64,000 nt of DNA from Pseudarthrobacter sp. BIM B-2242. Its GTDB lineage: Bacteria > Actinomycetota > Actinomycetes > Actinomycetales > Micrococcaceae. A program made the translations under genes and the position numbers. Below the pieces are notes generated by a model, which was not told where the DNA came from, made no database searches, and was given only the letters and a program-made list of their open reading frames with translations. The stretch's first letter is position 1. Each line of letters opens with the position of its first letter. The DNA lies in contig NZ_CP061721.1 of assembly GCF_014764445.1 (NCBI RefSeq), forward strand, positions 2,232,001 to 2,296,000. The letters are read 5' to 3'. Positions 1-10,400 of the stretch are shown here, one piece after another.

Positions 1-720
1 CTGCCAGCTGTACTCCGGGTACAGCCCGTTGAGCCCGTAAGTTCCCTGGATGATGGCGACTTTTGCGGCTCCGGTCTGCAGAATCAGGATCCCCTCCGAT
101 TCGGTTTCGGTGCGGTAGGACCCGGTGTGTTTAAGCCCGGCAGCGTCCAAAGCGTCCAGGGTGCGCAGCAGTCCGTCCGTGCTCCGGCCGATGCTGTGCT
201 CGCTCGCGGTGGTACAGGCCTGGTACCCCACGGCCTTTGCGGCACTGATGACCTGCGGCGGAACGTTGAAGGACGGGTACGCCGCGAACGGGCCGTCGGA
301 CCCGGCCACGGGTGTCTCCTGATGGCAGATGGCCAGGTCGCTTCCCCGGATGTACCGGCGCTGGCCTGCCAGGAGCGGGGTGAAGTCGAGGCCGGGTTTG
401 CCTGCCGCAGCGGCGTCGTCGCCGGCCTGCTGCCAGAGCCCGGCATGGACCAGCATGTCCCCGGTCATCAGGACGGACGTGCACCGGAGCGTTGGGCACG
501 CCGGTCCTGCACCCGGCGTGGGGGTGGGGGTTGGAACCGGTGAGGGCGTCGGGGTTTGCTGTTCCGTCCCGGAACGGGCGCCCGGCACCGTGCTGGAGGA
601 CGGCGGGTTCCGTTCGGCAACCAGGCCGCACGCCGCGAGCAGCACGGCCATCGTGACAGCCATGAGCACGGCCCGGATTCGGGCAGCGGCAGTGCCGGAT
701 GTGTTCCCCATACGCGCCAT
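1..720 (-). CDS. CapA-family (PGA_cap metallophosphatase-like) lipoprotein, C-terminus outside window
   Basis: The frame is open from the ATG at 720 to the window edge, so 240 codons are visible and the C-terminus is missing. Residues 15-31 form a hydrophobic signal ending in a lipobox (Leu-Ala-Ala-Cys, Cys31), which indicates a lipoprotein on the outer face of the membrane. A Pro/Thr-rich linker (about 56-70) follows. The motif Gly-Asp-Met-Leu-Val-His at 87-92 and a later Ser-Glu-His...Asp-Gly segment match the metal-binding start and the NNH-like region of CapA/PGA_cap domains, seen in poly-gamma-glutamate capsule proteins and in many actinobacterial lipoproteins of unknown substrate. In this protein the usual Asn-Asn-His reads Ser-Glu-His. 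A second in-frame ATG at 711 is an alternative start. The substrate cannot be inferred. Confidence 0.75.
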   Translation of the reverse strand, partial: MARMGNTSGTAAARIRAVLMAVTMAVLLAACGLVAERNPPSSSTVPGARSGTEQQTPTPSPVPTPTPTPGAGPACPTLRCTSVLMTGDMLVHAGLWQQAGDDAAAAGKPGLDFTPLLAGQRRYIRGSDLAICHQETPVAGSDGPFAAYPSFNVPPQVISAAKAVGYQACTTASEHSIGRSTDGLLRTLDALDAAGLKHTGSYRTETESEGILILQTGAAKVAIIQGTYGLNGLYPEYSWQ

Positions 721-793
721 TGTAGGTTTGGCCACCCGCAAAACCGGGACGCCGCGCATTGAGAAGGATGCGCCGGTATGAAAGGTTAGCGTG

Positions 794-2806
794 ATGACGA
801 ATCCACTCCTCAGCACCAGTGACCTGCCCTACGGGCTGCCGCCGTTTGCCCGGCTCGGACCAGCCGAATACTCCGAGGCAGTGGCCGCCGGTTTTGCAGA
901 ACACCTGGCCGAAATCCAGGCGATCGTGGACAACGCCGCGGACGTGACCTTCGAAAACACCGCCGTGGCCATGGAGAAATCCGGCCAGCTGCTGCAGCGG
1001 GCCGCGGCTGCTTTCTTCACCCTTGTCTCCGCCGATGCAACTGACGCGATCCGGGACCTGGAGACCGAACTTTCCCCCCGGTTCTCTGCCCACCAGGACG
1101 AGGTCTACCTCAACCGGGCCCTCTTTGACCGGTTCGCCGCCATTGATGTCTCCGGTCTGGATCCTGAATCCGTACGCCTCGTGGAGGAATACCTGAAGGA
1201 GTTCCGCCAGACCGGCATCCAGCTCGATCCGCCCGGGCAGGAGCGGCTGAAAGGAATCAACGCAGAGCTGTCACGGCTTGGCACGGAGTTTGGCCAGCGG
1301 GTCAAGGAAGGCATGAAGTCTGCGGCCCTGCTGGTGGACAGCGCCGGGGAACTGGCGGGGCTGCCCGCGGACGATCTCGCCAGCGCCGCTGAGGCGGCCC
1401 GCGAGGCTGGCCACGGGGACAAATTCCTCCTGACACTGATCCAGCCCAGCAACCAGCCCGCGATGGCTGCGCTCGAAAACCGGGACGTCCGCCGTCGACT
1501 GTTTGAAGCATCGCTGGCCCGGGGCAGCGACGGCGGCACCCTGGACGTCATGGACCTGGTCAGGTCCATGGCCGGGCTGCGGGCTGAAAAGGCCGCCCTT
1601 CTTGGCTTCGCCAACTATGCCGAACTCGTGGTGGAACGCCAGACGGCCCCCAGCTTCGAGGCGGTCCAGTCCATGCTGAACAGGATGGCCCCCGCAGCCG
1701 TCCGCAATGCGGACGCCGAGGCGGCCGCCCTGGCCGAGGTCGCCGGGCACCCGCTGGAGGCCTGGGACTGGGCGTTCTACTCAGCGAAAGTCCGCCGGGA
1801 GAAATACTCCGTGGACGAACAGGGGCTCCGCCCCTACTTCGAGCTGGACCGCGTCCTCCGGGACGGCGTCTTTTTCGCTGCCACATCCCTCTTCGGCATT
1901 ACCTTCCACGAACGCCATGACCTTGACGGATACCACCCCGACGTCCGGGTCTGGGAGGTTCGGGACCAGGACGGTGAGGGCCTCGGACTGTTCCTGGGCG
2001 ACTACTACACCCGCGAAACCAAGCGGGGCGGCGCGTGGATGAATTCGCTGGTGGAACAGTCGGCCCTGCTCGGCAATAAACCTGTGGTGATCAACAACCT
2101 CAACATCTCGAAGCCCCCGGCGGGTGAGCCGACCCTCCTGACGCTGGACGAGCTGCGGACCACCTTCCATGAGTTCGGCCATGCGCTCCATGGCCTGTTT
2201 TCCAACGTGACGTATCCGCGTTTCTCCGGGACCGCGGTCCCCCGGGACTTCGTGGAATACCCCTCGCAGGTCAACGAGATGTGGATCCTCTGGCCCGAGG
2301 TGCTGGCGAACTATGCCCGGCACCATCTCACGGGCGAGGCGCTCCCCCAGGACACCGTGGACCGGCTCAATGAATCCCGGCTGTGGGGCGAAGGGTTCGC
2401 CACCACCGAATACCTGGGCGCCGCGCTGCTGGACCTGGCCTGGCATGTGCTGGACGAAGCGGGAATCCCGGACGATGTGCTGGCTTTCGAGGCTAAGTCA
2501 CTGGCCGCAGCGGGCGTGGCCCACGCCCTGATTCCACCGCGCTACCGAACGGGCTATTTCCAGCACATCTTCGCCGGCGACGGCTATGCGGCCGGCTACT
2601 ACTCGTACATCTGGAGCGAGATCCTGGACGCCGAAACAGTGGACTGGTTCACCGAGAACGGCGGCCTGGACCGCACCAATGGCGAACGCTTCCGCCAGGA
2701 GCTCCTGTCCCGCGGCAATAGCCGCGACCCGCTGGAATCACTCCGAACGCTCCGGGGCTGCGAAGCGAAGCTGGAGCCCCTCCTCAAGCGCCGCGGCCTC
2801 GACTAA
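794..2806 (+). CDS. M3-family metallopeptidase (oligopeptidase A / peptidyl-dipeptidase type)
   Basis: This 670-residue cytoplasmic zinc oligopeptidase has the usual length of the M3 family. The zinc motif His-Glu-Phe-Gly-His lies at 459-463, with the third ligand Glu about 29 residues after the first His (E488, in EYPSQVNE). The C-terminal half (GYAAGYYSYIWSEILDAE) is the characteristic M3 substrate-binding region. No signal peptide is present. The protein is expected to trim short peptides released by proteases. A GTG at 791 directly precedes the ATG and could be the start instead; an AAAGG-like site sits 5-8 nt upstream. The gene is monocistronic and converges on pdxS, with two hairpins in between. 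Confidence 0.93.
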   Translation: MTNPLLSTSDLPYGLPPFARLGPAEYSEAVAAGFAEHLAEIQAIVDNAADVTFENTAVAMEKSGQLLQRAAAAFFTLVSADATDAIRDLETELSPRFSAHQDEVYLNRALFDRFAAIDVSGLDPESVRLVEEYLKEFRQTGIQLDPPGQERLKGINAELSRLGTEFGQRVKEGMKSAALLVDSAGELAGLPADDLASAAEAAREAGHGDKFLLTLIQPSNQPAMAALENRDVRRRLFEASLARGSDGGTLDVMDLVRSMAGLRAEKAALLGFANYAELVVERQTAPSFEAVQSMLNRMAPAAVRNADAEAAALAEVAGHPLEAWDWAFYSAKVRREKYSVDEQGLRPYFELDRVLRDGVFFAATSLFGITFHERHDLDGYHPDVRVWEVRDQDGEGLGLFLGDYYTRETKRGGAWMNSLVEQSALLGNKPVVINNLNISKPPAGEPTLLTLDELRTTFHEFGHALHGLFSNVTYPRFSGTAVPRDFVEYPSQVNEMWILWPEVLANYARHHLTGEALPQDTVDRLNESRLWGEGFATTEYLGAALLDLAWHVLDEAGIPDDVLAFEAKSLAAAGVAHALIPPRYRTGYFQHIFAGDGYAAGYYSYIWSEILDAETVDWFTENGGLDRTNGERFRQELLSRGNSRDPLESLRTLRGCEAKLEPLLKRRGLD

Positions 2807-2811
2807 CCCCT

Positions 2812-2873
2812 CATCGATTGCTCCGTAACGGCCGTTTTGAGGCCCCATAACGGCGGTTACGGAGCAATCGATG
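2812..2873. repeat. 62-nt near-perfect palindrome, possible extragenic palindromic element or terminator
   Basis: Two 25-nt arms (2812-2836 and 2849-2873) are reverse complements with a single G-G mismatch, around a 12-nt loop. The outer 18 bp (CATCGATTGCTCCGTAAC and its complement) are perfect. The element begins 5 nt after the peptidase stop codon. No U-run follows it, so it is not a textbook intrinsic terminator. Its length and symmetry recall dispersed extragenic palindromes. Confidence 0.75.
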
Positions 2874-2881
2874 GGGAAACA

Positions 2882-2927
2882 ACGACGGCGGGTGGCCGCC
2901 TTCGAAAAGGTGGCCACCCGCCGTCGT
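2882..2927. terminator. Hairpin terminator between convergent M3 peptidase and pdxS
   Basis: Perfect 16-bp arms, ACGACGGCGGGTGGCC and its complement (2882-2897 and 2912-2927), enclose a 14-nt loop. The hairpin lies 16 nt beyond the pdxS stop, in the position expected for a terminator of pdxS, and could serve both strands. Confidence 0.7.
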
Positions 2928-2943
2928 ACTGCTTATGGAGCTG

Positions 2944-3870
2944 TTACCAGCCGCGCTCAGCGAGGCGGTGCGGCTGCGGGATCTCGTCCACGTTGATGCC
3001 CACCATGGCTTCGCCCAGGCCGCGGGATGCCTTGGCGATGACGTCGGGGTCATCGAAGAACGTGGTGGCCTTGACCACGGCAGCGGCACGCTGGGCCGGG
3101 TTGCCGGACTTGAAGATGCCGGATCCGACGAACACGCCGTCGGCGCCGAGCTGCATCATCATGGCTGCGTCGGCCGGGGTGGCGATGCCGCCCGCGGTGA
3201 ACAGCACCACGGGGAGCTTGCCGGCGGCGGCGACTTCCTTGACCAGTTCGTACGGGGCCTGCAGTTCCTTGGCCGCGACGTAGAGCTCATCCTCGGGCAG
3301 GGCTGCGAGCTTGGCGATCTCGGCACGGATCTGGCGCATGTGGCCGGTGGCATTGGAGACGTCGCCGGTGCCGGCCTCGCCCTTGGAGCGGATCATGGCC
3401 GCGCCCTCGTTAATGCGGCGCAGCGCCTCACCGAGGTTGGTGGCGCCACAGACGAAGGGAACCTTGAAGTTCCACTTGTCGATGTGGTGGACGTAGTCGG
3501 CCGGGGTCAGGACCTCGGACTCGTCAATGTAGTCCACGCCCAAGGACTGCAAGACCTGCGCCTCCACGAAGTGGCCGATCCTGGCCTTGGCCATGACCGG
3601 GACGGAGACGGCGTCGATGATCTTGTCGATCATGTCCGGATCGGACATGCGGGACACGCCGCCCTGGGCTCGGATATCGGCCGGAACGCGTTCCAGCGCC
3701 ATCACTGCAACGGCACCGGCATCTTCGGCGATGCGGGCCTGTTCGACGTTAACGACATCCATAATGACGCCGCCCTTGAGCATCTCAGCCATGCCCCGCT
3801 TGACGCGGTTGCTGCCCGTGACGCTGTTCGCGGACGAACCGGCGTCGCTGCTTACATCAGGTGTAGACAC
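2944..3870 (-). CDS. pdxS: Pyridoxal 5'-phosphate synthase lyase subunit PdxS
   Basis: This 308-residue protein is the synthase half of the deoxyxylulose-5-phosphate-independent vitamin B6 pathway. It makes PLP from ribose 5-phosphate, glyceraldehyde 3-phosphate and ammonia. It is a TIM barrel with the two lysines expected for the family: Lys95 in [11 protein letters not shown] and Lys163 in [12 protein letters not shown]. The GTG at 3870 is chosen because AGGGG lies 5 nt upstream and because the protein aligns to the normal N-terminus ([14 protein letters not shown]) after a roughly 25-residue Ser-rich lead. The glutaminase partner pdxT is not adjacent and is not in the window. The gene follows pgsA by 142 nt on the same strand. 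Confidence 0.97.
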   Translation of the reverse strand: MSTPDVSSDAGSSANSVTGSNRVKRGMAEMLKGGVIMDVVNVEQARIAEDAGAVAVMALERVPADIRAQGGVSRMSDPDMIDKIIDAVSVPVMAKARIGHFVEAQVLQSLGVDYIDESEVLTPADYVHHIDKWNFKVPFVCGATNLGEALRRINEGAAMIRSKGEAGTGDVSNATGHMRQIRAEIAKLAALPEDELYVAAKELQAPYELVKEVAAAGKLPVVLFTAGGIATPADAAMMMQLGADGVFVGSGIFKSGNPAQRAAAVVKATTFFDDPDVIAKASRGLGEAMVGINVDEIPQPHRLAERGW

Positions 3871-4012
3871 AAAAACCCCTATGGGTAGATAGATGATCCT
3901 CGCCGGACGTGAAGGCGGCAGGAAGCCGAGGAGTACACGCACCGGGTTGCCGGATCCATTGACCGGGCAGTCACAATACTAGTCCCACCGCGGGCAGCGG
4001 ACTTAATCACGC

Positions 4013-4636
4013 TTAATCAGAGGCGGCGGATGCTGCCATGGCCTGGCGGTGAACGGTCCCTATGCGCTGGCAAATTGTGATGAGGCTGGCCAGGGCCAGC
4101 AGTCCGAGCGTCACAAGCAGAACCACCGGAGGCAGCCCGAGGCCTGTGAACCCGGTGACCACAAGAACCGACACGAGCCTCTCGGCGCGCTCGGCGATGC
4201 CTACATTTGCCGTGAAGCCCAGGGACTCTGCTTTGGACCGCGCATACGAGACCACCATGCCCAAAACGAGGCACAGCATGGCCGCGACGGCGATCGCGTA
4301 GTCCGCTCCCCCGGTGAAGAACCAGATAGCCACGCCCGCAAACAGCGCGCCGTCAGCGATCCGGTCCAGCGTGGAATCCAGGAAATTGCCCCACCGTCCC
4401 CCGGCGTCACGCATGCGGGCCATGATGCCGTCAAGCACATCCGAGAAGATGAACGCCGTAATGAACAGCGTGCCCCACCAGAGCTGGCCAAGGGGGTAGA
4501 ACACCAGGGCGCCTACCACCACGCCGGCGGTGCCGACGATGGTCACCGCATCCGGAGAAACACCGATTTTCAGGAGCCAGCGGGCAAGAGGGGTGAACAG
4601 CGCGGTGAAAAACCCGCGCGCGTGCCTATTAAGCAT
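4013..4636 (-). CDS. pgsA: CDP-alcohol phosphatidyltransferase, probable phosphatidylinositol-phosphate synthase
   Basis: A 207-residue membrane enzyme carrying the full CDP-alcohol phosphotransferase signature DxxDGxxAR(x8-9)GxxxDxxxD (SDVLDGIMARM...GNFLDSTLDRIADG), followed by several hydrophobic segments. In Actinobacteria the homologue in this thrS-HIT neighbourhood transfers phosphatidyl to inositol 1-phosphate, the first step toward phosphatidylinositol and its mannosides; the acceptor here is inferred from context. Its ATG at 4636 overlaps the HIT stop by 8 nt, so translation is probably coupled. The mannosyltransferase and acyltransferase genes that usually follow (pimA, PatA-type) are absent, and pdxS comes next instead. 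Confidence 0.9.
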   Translation of the reverse strand: MLNRHARGFFTALFTPLARWLLKIGVSPDAVTIVGTAGVVVGALVFYPLGQLWWGTLFITAFIFSDVLDGIMARMRDAGGRWGNFLDSTLDRIADGALFAGVAIWFFTGGADYAIAVAAMLCLVLGMVVSYARSKAESLGFTANVGIAERAERLVSVLVVTGFTGLGLPPVVLLVTLGLLALASLITICQRIGTVHRQAMAASAASD

Positions 4637-5213
4637 CCGTCTCCCCGGGCCAGGCTTCGGCAACCAGCTGACGTACCTCATCGAGGGTCTGCGTGATGGC
4701 CTTGGTCTGGGCGATGATCGGGAAGAAGTTCCCGTCGCCGCCCCACCGCGGAACAATGTGCTGGTGCAGGTGGGCTGCGATGCCGGCGCCACCCACCACC
4801 CCCTGGTTCATGCCCAGGTTGAAGCCGCCCGGGTTGGAGACTTTACGGAGGACCCGCATGGCCGTCTGGGTGATGTCAGCAAACTCCGCAGTCTCCTCCA
4901 CGGTGAGGTCCGTGTAATCCGGGACGTGCCGGTACGGACAGACCAGGAGGTGGCCCGGGTTGTACGGGAACAGGTTGAGGACCACATAGCAGGTCTTGCC
5001 CCTGTAGACGATGAGGGCTTCCTCGTCGGTCCTTCCCGGCCCCACGCAGAACGGGCAGTCATCCTCGTTCTTGAACTGGTGCTGCCCGCCCTTGATATAG
5101 GCCATCCGGTGGGGAGTCCACAGGCGCTGGAACGCGTCCGGTACGCCCGCGAGATCAAAGTCATCGGTCACGCCGGCATCCCCTGGATATCCTGCGCCTG
5201 TGTTCTCCTGCAC
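4629..5213 (-). CDS. HIT-domain nucleotide hydrolase/phosphorylase
   Basis: A 194-residue histidine-triad protein with the catalytic motif HLHQHIVPRW near the C-terminus and an N-terminal CPFC that can pair with other ligands to bind zinc. The mycobacterial homologue in the same thrS-HIT-pgsA position acts on diadenosine tetraphosphate, which suggests clearance of Ap4A, a side product of aminoacyl-tRNA synthetases such as the ThrS encoded just upstream. The start used is GTG 5213, 20 nt after the thrS stop; a GTG at 5171 (TDDFDL) is an alternative that removes a variable leader. It overlaps pgsA downstream. Confidence 0.93.
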   Translation of the reverse strand: MQENTGAGYPGDAGVTDDFDLAGVPDAFQRLWTPHRMAYIKGGQHQFKNEDDCPFCVGPGRTDEEALIVYRGKTCYVVLNLFPYNPGHLLVCPYRHVPDYTDLTVEETAEFADITQTAMRVLRKVSNPGGFNLGMNQGVVGGAGIAAHLHQHIVPRWGGDGNFFPIIAQTKAITQTLDEVRQLVAEAWPGETDA

Positions 5214-5233
5214 CGTGTTCTTTTCCGTTTCCG

Positions 5234-7243
5234 CTAGCTGGTCCGGTTACGGACGGCTTCCGTGATCCGCTTGACGGCCTCGGCCACGGGCACGCCGTTG
5301 TCCTGGCTGCCGTCCCGGAACCGGAAGGACACAGCCCCGGCCTCGGCGTCGTCTCCGCCGGCGATCAGGACAAAGGGAATTTTGTCCTTGCTGGCGGTGC
5401 GGATCTTCTTGGGGAACCTGTCCGACGACGTGTCCACCTCGGCGCGGATGCCCGCGGCCTTGAGCTGGTCAACGACGTCGAACATGTACTCGTTGAAGGT
5501 TTCGGCCACCGGGATGCCCACTACCTGGACGGGGGAAAGCCACGCCGGGAAGGCACCGGCGTAGTGCTCCGTGAGCACACCCATGAACCGCTCGATGGAA
5601 CCGAAGAGTGCGCGGTGGATCATGACGGGCCGCTGGCGGGTGCCGTCGGCTGCCTGGAATTCCAGCTCGAACCGTTCGGGCAGGTTGAAGTCCAGCTGGA
5701 TGGTGGACATCTGCCAGGTCCGGCCGAGGGCGTCCTTCGCCTGGACGGAGATTTTTGGACCGTAGAAGGCAGCCCCGCCCGGATCGGCGACCAATTCCAG
5801 GCCGGATTCCTCGGCCACCTCGGCCAGGGTCCGGGTGGCTTCGTCCCATGCGGCGTCCTCGCCGACGAACTTCTCCGGGTCCTTGGTGGAGAGCTCGAGG
5901 TAGAAGTCGTTCAGGCCGTAGTCCTTCAGCAGGTCAAGCACAAACGTCAGGGTCTTGGTGAGTTCATCCTTCATCTGCTCGCGGGTGCAGTAGATGTGGG
6001 CGTCGTCCTGTGTCATGCCCCGGACGCGGGTCAGGCCGTGCACCACACCGGATTTTTCGTACCGGTAGACGGCGCCGAATTCGAAGAGCCGCAGCGGCAG
6101 TTCACGGTAGGAACGTCCCCGTGAACGGAAGATCAGGTTGTGCATGGGGCAGTTCATCGGCTTGAGGTAGTAGTCCTGGGCAGGCTTGCGGACCGTACCG
6201 TCTGCGTTGAGTTCCTCGTCCACTCGCATGGCCGGGAACATGCCCTCCTTGTACCAGTCCAGGTGTCCCGAGACTTCGTAGAGGTGGCCCTTGGTGATGT
6301 GCGGGGTGTAGACGAACTCGTACCCGGCGTCGACATGGCGCTGCCGGGAGTAGTCCTCCATTTCCTTGCGGATGATCCCGCCCCTGGGGTGGAAGACCGG
6401 CAGGCCGGAGCCAAGCTCGTCCGGGAAGGAGAAAAGGTCAAGTTCGACGCCGAGCTTGCGGTGGTCGCGCCGCTCAGCTTCGGCGATGCGCTCCTGGTAG
6501 GCCTTCAGCGCGTCCTTGGTGGGCCAGGCTGTGCCGTAGATGCGCTGCAGCTGCTGGTTCTTCTGGTTGCCCAGCCAGTAAGCGGAGGATGACCTAGTGA
6601 GGGCGAACGCGTTGGAGATGAGCTTGGTGTTGGGCAGGTGCGGGCCGCGGCAGAGGTCGCACCAGACGGTGGTCCCTTCCTTGCGCTCCACATTGTCGTA
6701 GATGGTGATGTCGCCGGCCCCGACCTCCACGTTAACGCCTTCAGCTGCTTCGGCGGCATCATTCTTTTTACCCAGGAGTTCGAGCTTGTAGGGCTCGTTT
6801 TTCATGGCCTCGCGGGCTTCATCCTCGTTGACCACGCGTCGGACGAACTTCTGGTTCTGGTTGATGATCTTCTGCATCATCTTCTCGAGGGTTTTGAGGT
6901 CCTCGGGGGTGAACGGCTCGGCAACGTCGAAGTCGAAGTAGAAACCGTCGGTGATGTACGGCCCGATGCCAAGCTTGGCATCGGGGCGGAGCTGCTGCAC
7001 GGCCTGGGCCATGACGTGGGCGGTGGAGTGGCGCAGCACGTTCAGGCCGTCCGGGGAATCGATGGTGACGCCCTCAACCTCCGCGCCCTCGGGCAGCTCC
7101 TGGTCCAGGTCCTTCAGCTCGCCATTAACGCGGGCCACAACAACTTCGCGGCGCTCAAAGAAGAGTTCCGCACCGGTTGTCCCGGTAGTCACCTTGGTCT
7201 CTTCGCCATCGACGATGAGGGTGATCTGCTGGGCATCTGACAC
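5234..7243 (-). CDS. thrS: Threonyl-tRNA synthetase
   Basis: A 669-residue class II synthetase in canonical order: an N-terminal TGS domain (about 1-65), an editing domain with the [11 protein letters not shown] zinc-type motif, the catalytic core with [12 protein letters not shown], and a C-terminal anticodon-binding domain ([15 protein letters not shown] onward). It charges tRNA-Thr and proofreads serine. The GTG start at 7243 has AGGAG about 7 nt upstream. It is the first gene of a leftward unit with HIT, pgsA and possibly pdxS. I found no T-box in the 158-nt leader region to dnaE2. Confidence 0.97.
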   Translation of the reverse strand: MSDAQQITLIVDGEETKVTTGTTGAELFFERREVVVARVNGELKDLDQELPEGAEVEGVTIDSPDGLNVLRHSTAHVMAQAVQQLRPDAKLGIGPYITDGFYFDFDVAEPFTPEDLKTLEKMMQKIINQNQKFVRRVVNEDEAREAMKNEPYKLELLGKKNDAAEAAEGVNVEVGAGDITIYDNVERKEGTTVWCDLCRGPHLPNTKLISNAFALTRSSSAYWLGNQKNQQLQRIYGTAWPTKDALKAYQERIAEAERRDHRKLGVELDLFSFPDELGSGLPVFHPRGGIIRKEMEDYSRQRHVDAGYEFVYTPHITKGHLYEVSGHLDWYKEGMFPAMRVDEELNADGTVRKPAQDYYLKPMNCPMHNLIFRSRGRSYRELPLRLFEFGAVYRYEKSGVVHGLTRVRGMTQDDAHIYCTREQMKDELTKTLTFVLDLLKDYGLNDFYLELSTKDPEKFVGEDAAWDEATRTLAEVAEESGLELVADPGGAAFYGPKISVQAKDALGRTWQMSTIQLDFNLPERFELEFQAADGTRQRPVMIHRALFGSIERFMGVLTEHYAGAFPAWLSPVQVVGIPVAETFNEYMFDVVDQLKAAGIRAEVDTSSDRFPKKIRTASKDKIPFVLIAGGDDAEAGAVSFRFRDGSQDNGVPVAEAVKRITEAVRNRTS

Positions 7244-7401
7244 GGGTGTCTCCTATTCAAAGTTTTAGGCTTCATAGCTTGCGGCATACGGGGACCACAG
7301 CCAGCCATCGTCAATGCTATCGGTTCCGCCAGAGGCCGACCAACGGGACCCGCGGGCTCCGCCGACCTACGGGATGACCTTCGCAGCGTGGCAGCAGCCC
7401 C

Positions 7402-10400
7402 TCAGCCGCCCATCCCGGTGATGGCGAGGCTCCGGCTGATCCCGTCCAACGGATGCGGGACATCCGTGCTTTCCACCCGGTTGCCGGGGAACGGCAGGGA
7501 TTCCACGCGGCTCAGGTCCCAGGCCATGCTGGCACTCAGGCTGATTCCGCGTGGACCTGTCCGGCGTGTGGTGCCGCGGATGAGCAGCAGCCTGGTTCCG
7601 AACAGGAGCTGGCCCGCCTGTTCCTGGGCTTCGTGGAAGAACACGGAGTCGATGCAGCCTGTGCCGTCATCGATGCTGATGAACACCACCCGGCGGCCGC
7701 CGCGCATGGGAGGGGTCTGGGTGGCAATGCGCACGCCGGCCACCAGCACCTCGGTGCCGTTGCGGAGGCTGAGCAGTTTGTCCGCAGTGGTGACCCCCAG
7801 CCTGTTCAACATGGGGCGGTGGCTTTCCATCAGGTGGCCGCTGACGTCGAGGGCCATAAGGTCGAGTTCGGCCCGGACGTTTTCCACCAGGGTTGGCTGG
7901 GGAAGCCCGGGCTTGACGTTGCGCAGTTCCACGTCCCCCAGCGGCAATGAGAGCTGCCCTTCCATGACCTCAGCGCCCTTACGGGTACCGCCGGCAGCAT
8001 GGAGTTGGTTCAGATGCTGGACGAGGTCTGCACGGTTTGCCCCGCTGCCCGCCTCCCGGTGCAGGGAATCAAAGGCGCCTAATTGGGCGAGCCGCTTAAT
8101 GCTCGGTTTGCTCAGCCTGGACCGTGCCCGGAGATCCGCCAGGGAGTCGTAGGGCTGGCCGGCGACAATCCTCTTGAGCTCAGCCCCGGAGAGGCCGTAA
8201 ATCCCGTTGAGGCTCAGCCTGATCCCCAGCTTGCCCGCATCCGGCCCGTCCGCAACCCGTTCCACCCGGTACTCGGCATGGCTGCGGTTGATATCCAGCG
8301 GCAGGATGGGTATTCCAAGCCTTCGGGCTTCGGCAACCAGCAGCCGCTTTGGATACATCCCGGGATCGTGCTCCCACAGCCCGGCCAGGAACGCCTCGGG
8401 ATGATGCGTCTTAAGCCAGGCTGACTGGTAGGTGGGGACGGCAAAGGCCGCTCCATGCGCCTTGCAGAAACCAAAACTCCCAAACGCCTTCAAGGTCCCC
8501 CAGACCTTGTCCACCACGTCCGGGGAATAGCCCTTGATCCTGGCCTCCCTGCGGAAGAACTCTTCCACTTTCAGTTCGAGGACCTCGTGACCGAGAGCCC
8601 GCCGGAACTCGTCTGCCTTTGCCAGCCCGCACCCGGTCATCACGTTGAACGTTTTCAGGATTTGCTCATGGAAGACGGTGACACCATGTGTTTCCTGCAG
8701 CACGGGTTTCAGGTCAGGATGCGGATAGACCTCCGGCGCAAATCCGTGCCTGTGTTCCAGAAACGGCCGCACCATGTCAGATTTCATCGGCCCTGGCCGG
8801 AACAGCGAAATGTCGATGATGAGGTCATTGAAGTCACGCGGGGCCATCTTGCCGATCAGCTCACGCTGTCCCGGTGACTCGATCTGGAAGCATCCCAGGG
8901 TGTGGGTGCTGCGGATCAGTTCGAAGGTGGGCTCATCATCCAGCGGCACGGCGTTCAGATCGATGTGGCCGTTGTCGGCGATGTAGTCCGGACCTGTACC
9001 TTCAGGCCCGGCAGGGTGGGCCCCGGCCGCGACCACTTCTGCTTTGGATGAATGGATCCGGATGACTTCCCGGACGGCAAACGCCATGGCGCTCTGCATC
9101 CTCACCCCCAGGACATCCAGTTTGAGCATGCCCATGGGATCCATGTCGTGTTTGTCGAACTGGCTCATGGGCAGCCCCAGTCCGCTGGGCTGGACAGGGG
9201 TCCGGTCAAGGAGAGTGGCGTCGCCCAGGATCACCCCGCAGGGATGCATGGAAATATGGCGGGGCAGCCGGTCCAGCCGTTCGGTGAGGTCCACCAGCAG
9301 GTCAAGCTGCTGGTTTTCTGCAAAGCCGCGCTGCTCCACCCTGCCTGCGAACTCCCGCAGCTCAGGTTTTTCCACCAGGGCTTCACGGAATTTGCGGGCT
9401 GAGAACCGCCACAGCTGCTTGGCGATCTCACCGACGTCGCCATCATCCATGCCCAGCGCCATGCCTGCATCCCGGACGGCACCGCGGGCCCGGTACCCGT
9501 TCTGCATGCTCATCAGGGTCACCCGCTCGGCACCAAACCGGTCAAAGATCTTCCGGTACACGTTGTGCCGCTCGGCGCTTTCGACGTCGATGTCAATGTC
9601 AGGCAGTGTGGCCCGGTCCTGCGACAGGAAACGTTCAAAGATCAGATCGTGCTGCAGGGGGTCCACCTGGCTGACGTCGATCAGATAATTGACCAGGCTG
9701 GAGGCACCCGAGCCGCGGGCAGCCGCCCTGACCCCCATATCCAGAATCATCCGGGAGACCTCGGCGACAGTCAGGAAGTAAGAGGAGAAGCCGAGGTTCC
9801 GGATGATCCCCAGCTCGTGCTCCAGCCGCGAGCGCATGTCCTTGCCGGCCGAACCGGATATTCCCGGGAACCGCCTGCTGATCCCGGCCTCACAGCGCTG
9901 GACCAGTTCTCTATGCGGATCCTGGCTGATGCCTATGACTGATGCCTCTGGGACCACAGGCTGCTTCCATCCCATATCAGCCACCGGGTCTATCCTGCAG
10001 AAGTCGGCGAGCGCCTCGGTCTGGGCCATGAGCTGTTTTAGGTCTGCTGTGCCATACCCCGCGGCGCGGATGATTTCTTTGCCCAGCAGAAGCATTTGCC
10101 CTGCGGATTTGAGCCAGCCCTGCCCGTTGGGCTGCAGCAGCGGTTCGGCAGCAAGTTCCGGCAGTGATTTCAGGGTCCGGGCGGAGTCGAGGACGTCAGC
10201 CGTGGCGGCACCGTCTTCGGCGCAATAACGGACTGCGTTGGTCAGCACAGCCGGGACATGGTGTTCTTCGGCGAGTTTGAGCATCCGCACCGCATGGGCA
10301 GTGCTCAGAGGCGCTCCCGGGGCAGTCAGCTGGGAAACCACTTCGGCAACAAGGGTTCCTGCCGGCATGGCGTCAAGCCATCGTTTGAAGAGTGTGCGCG

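Noticed and set aside
131..1093. 320-codon minus-strand frame across the CapA-like gene and the start of the M3 peptidase
   Set aside because: It overlaps two recognisable genes, has no family motif and its codon use is that of a shadow frame.
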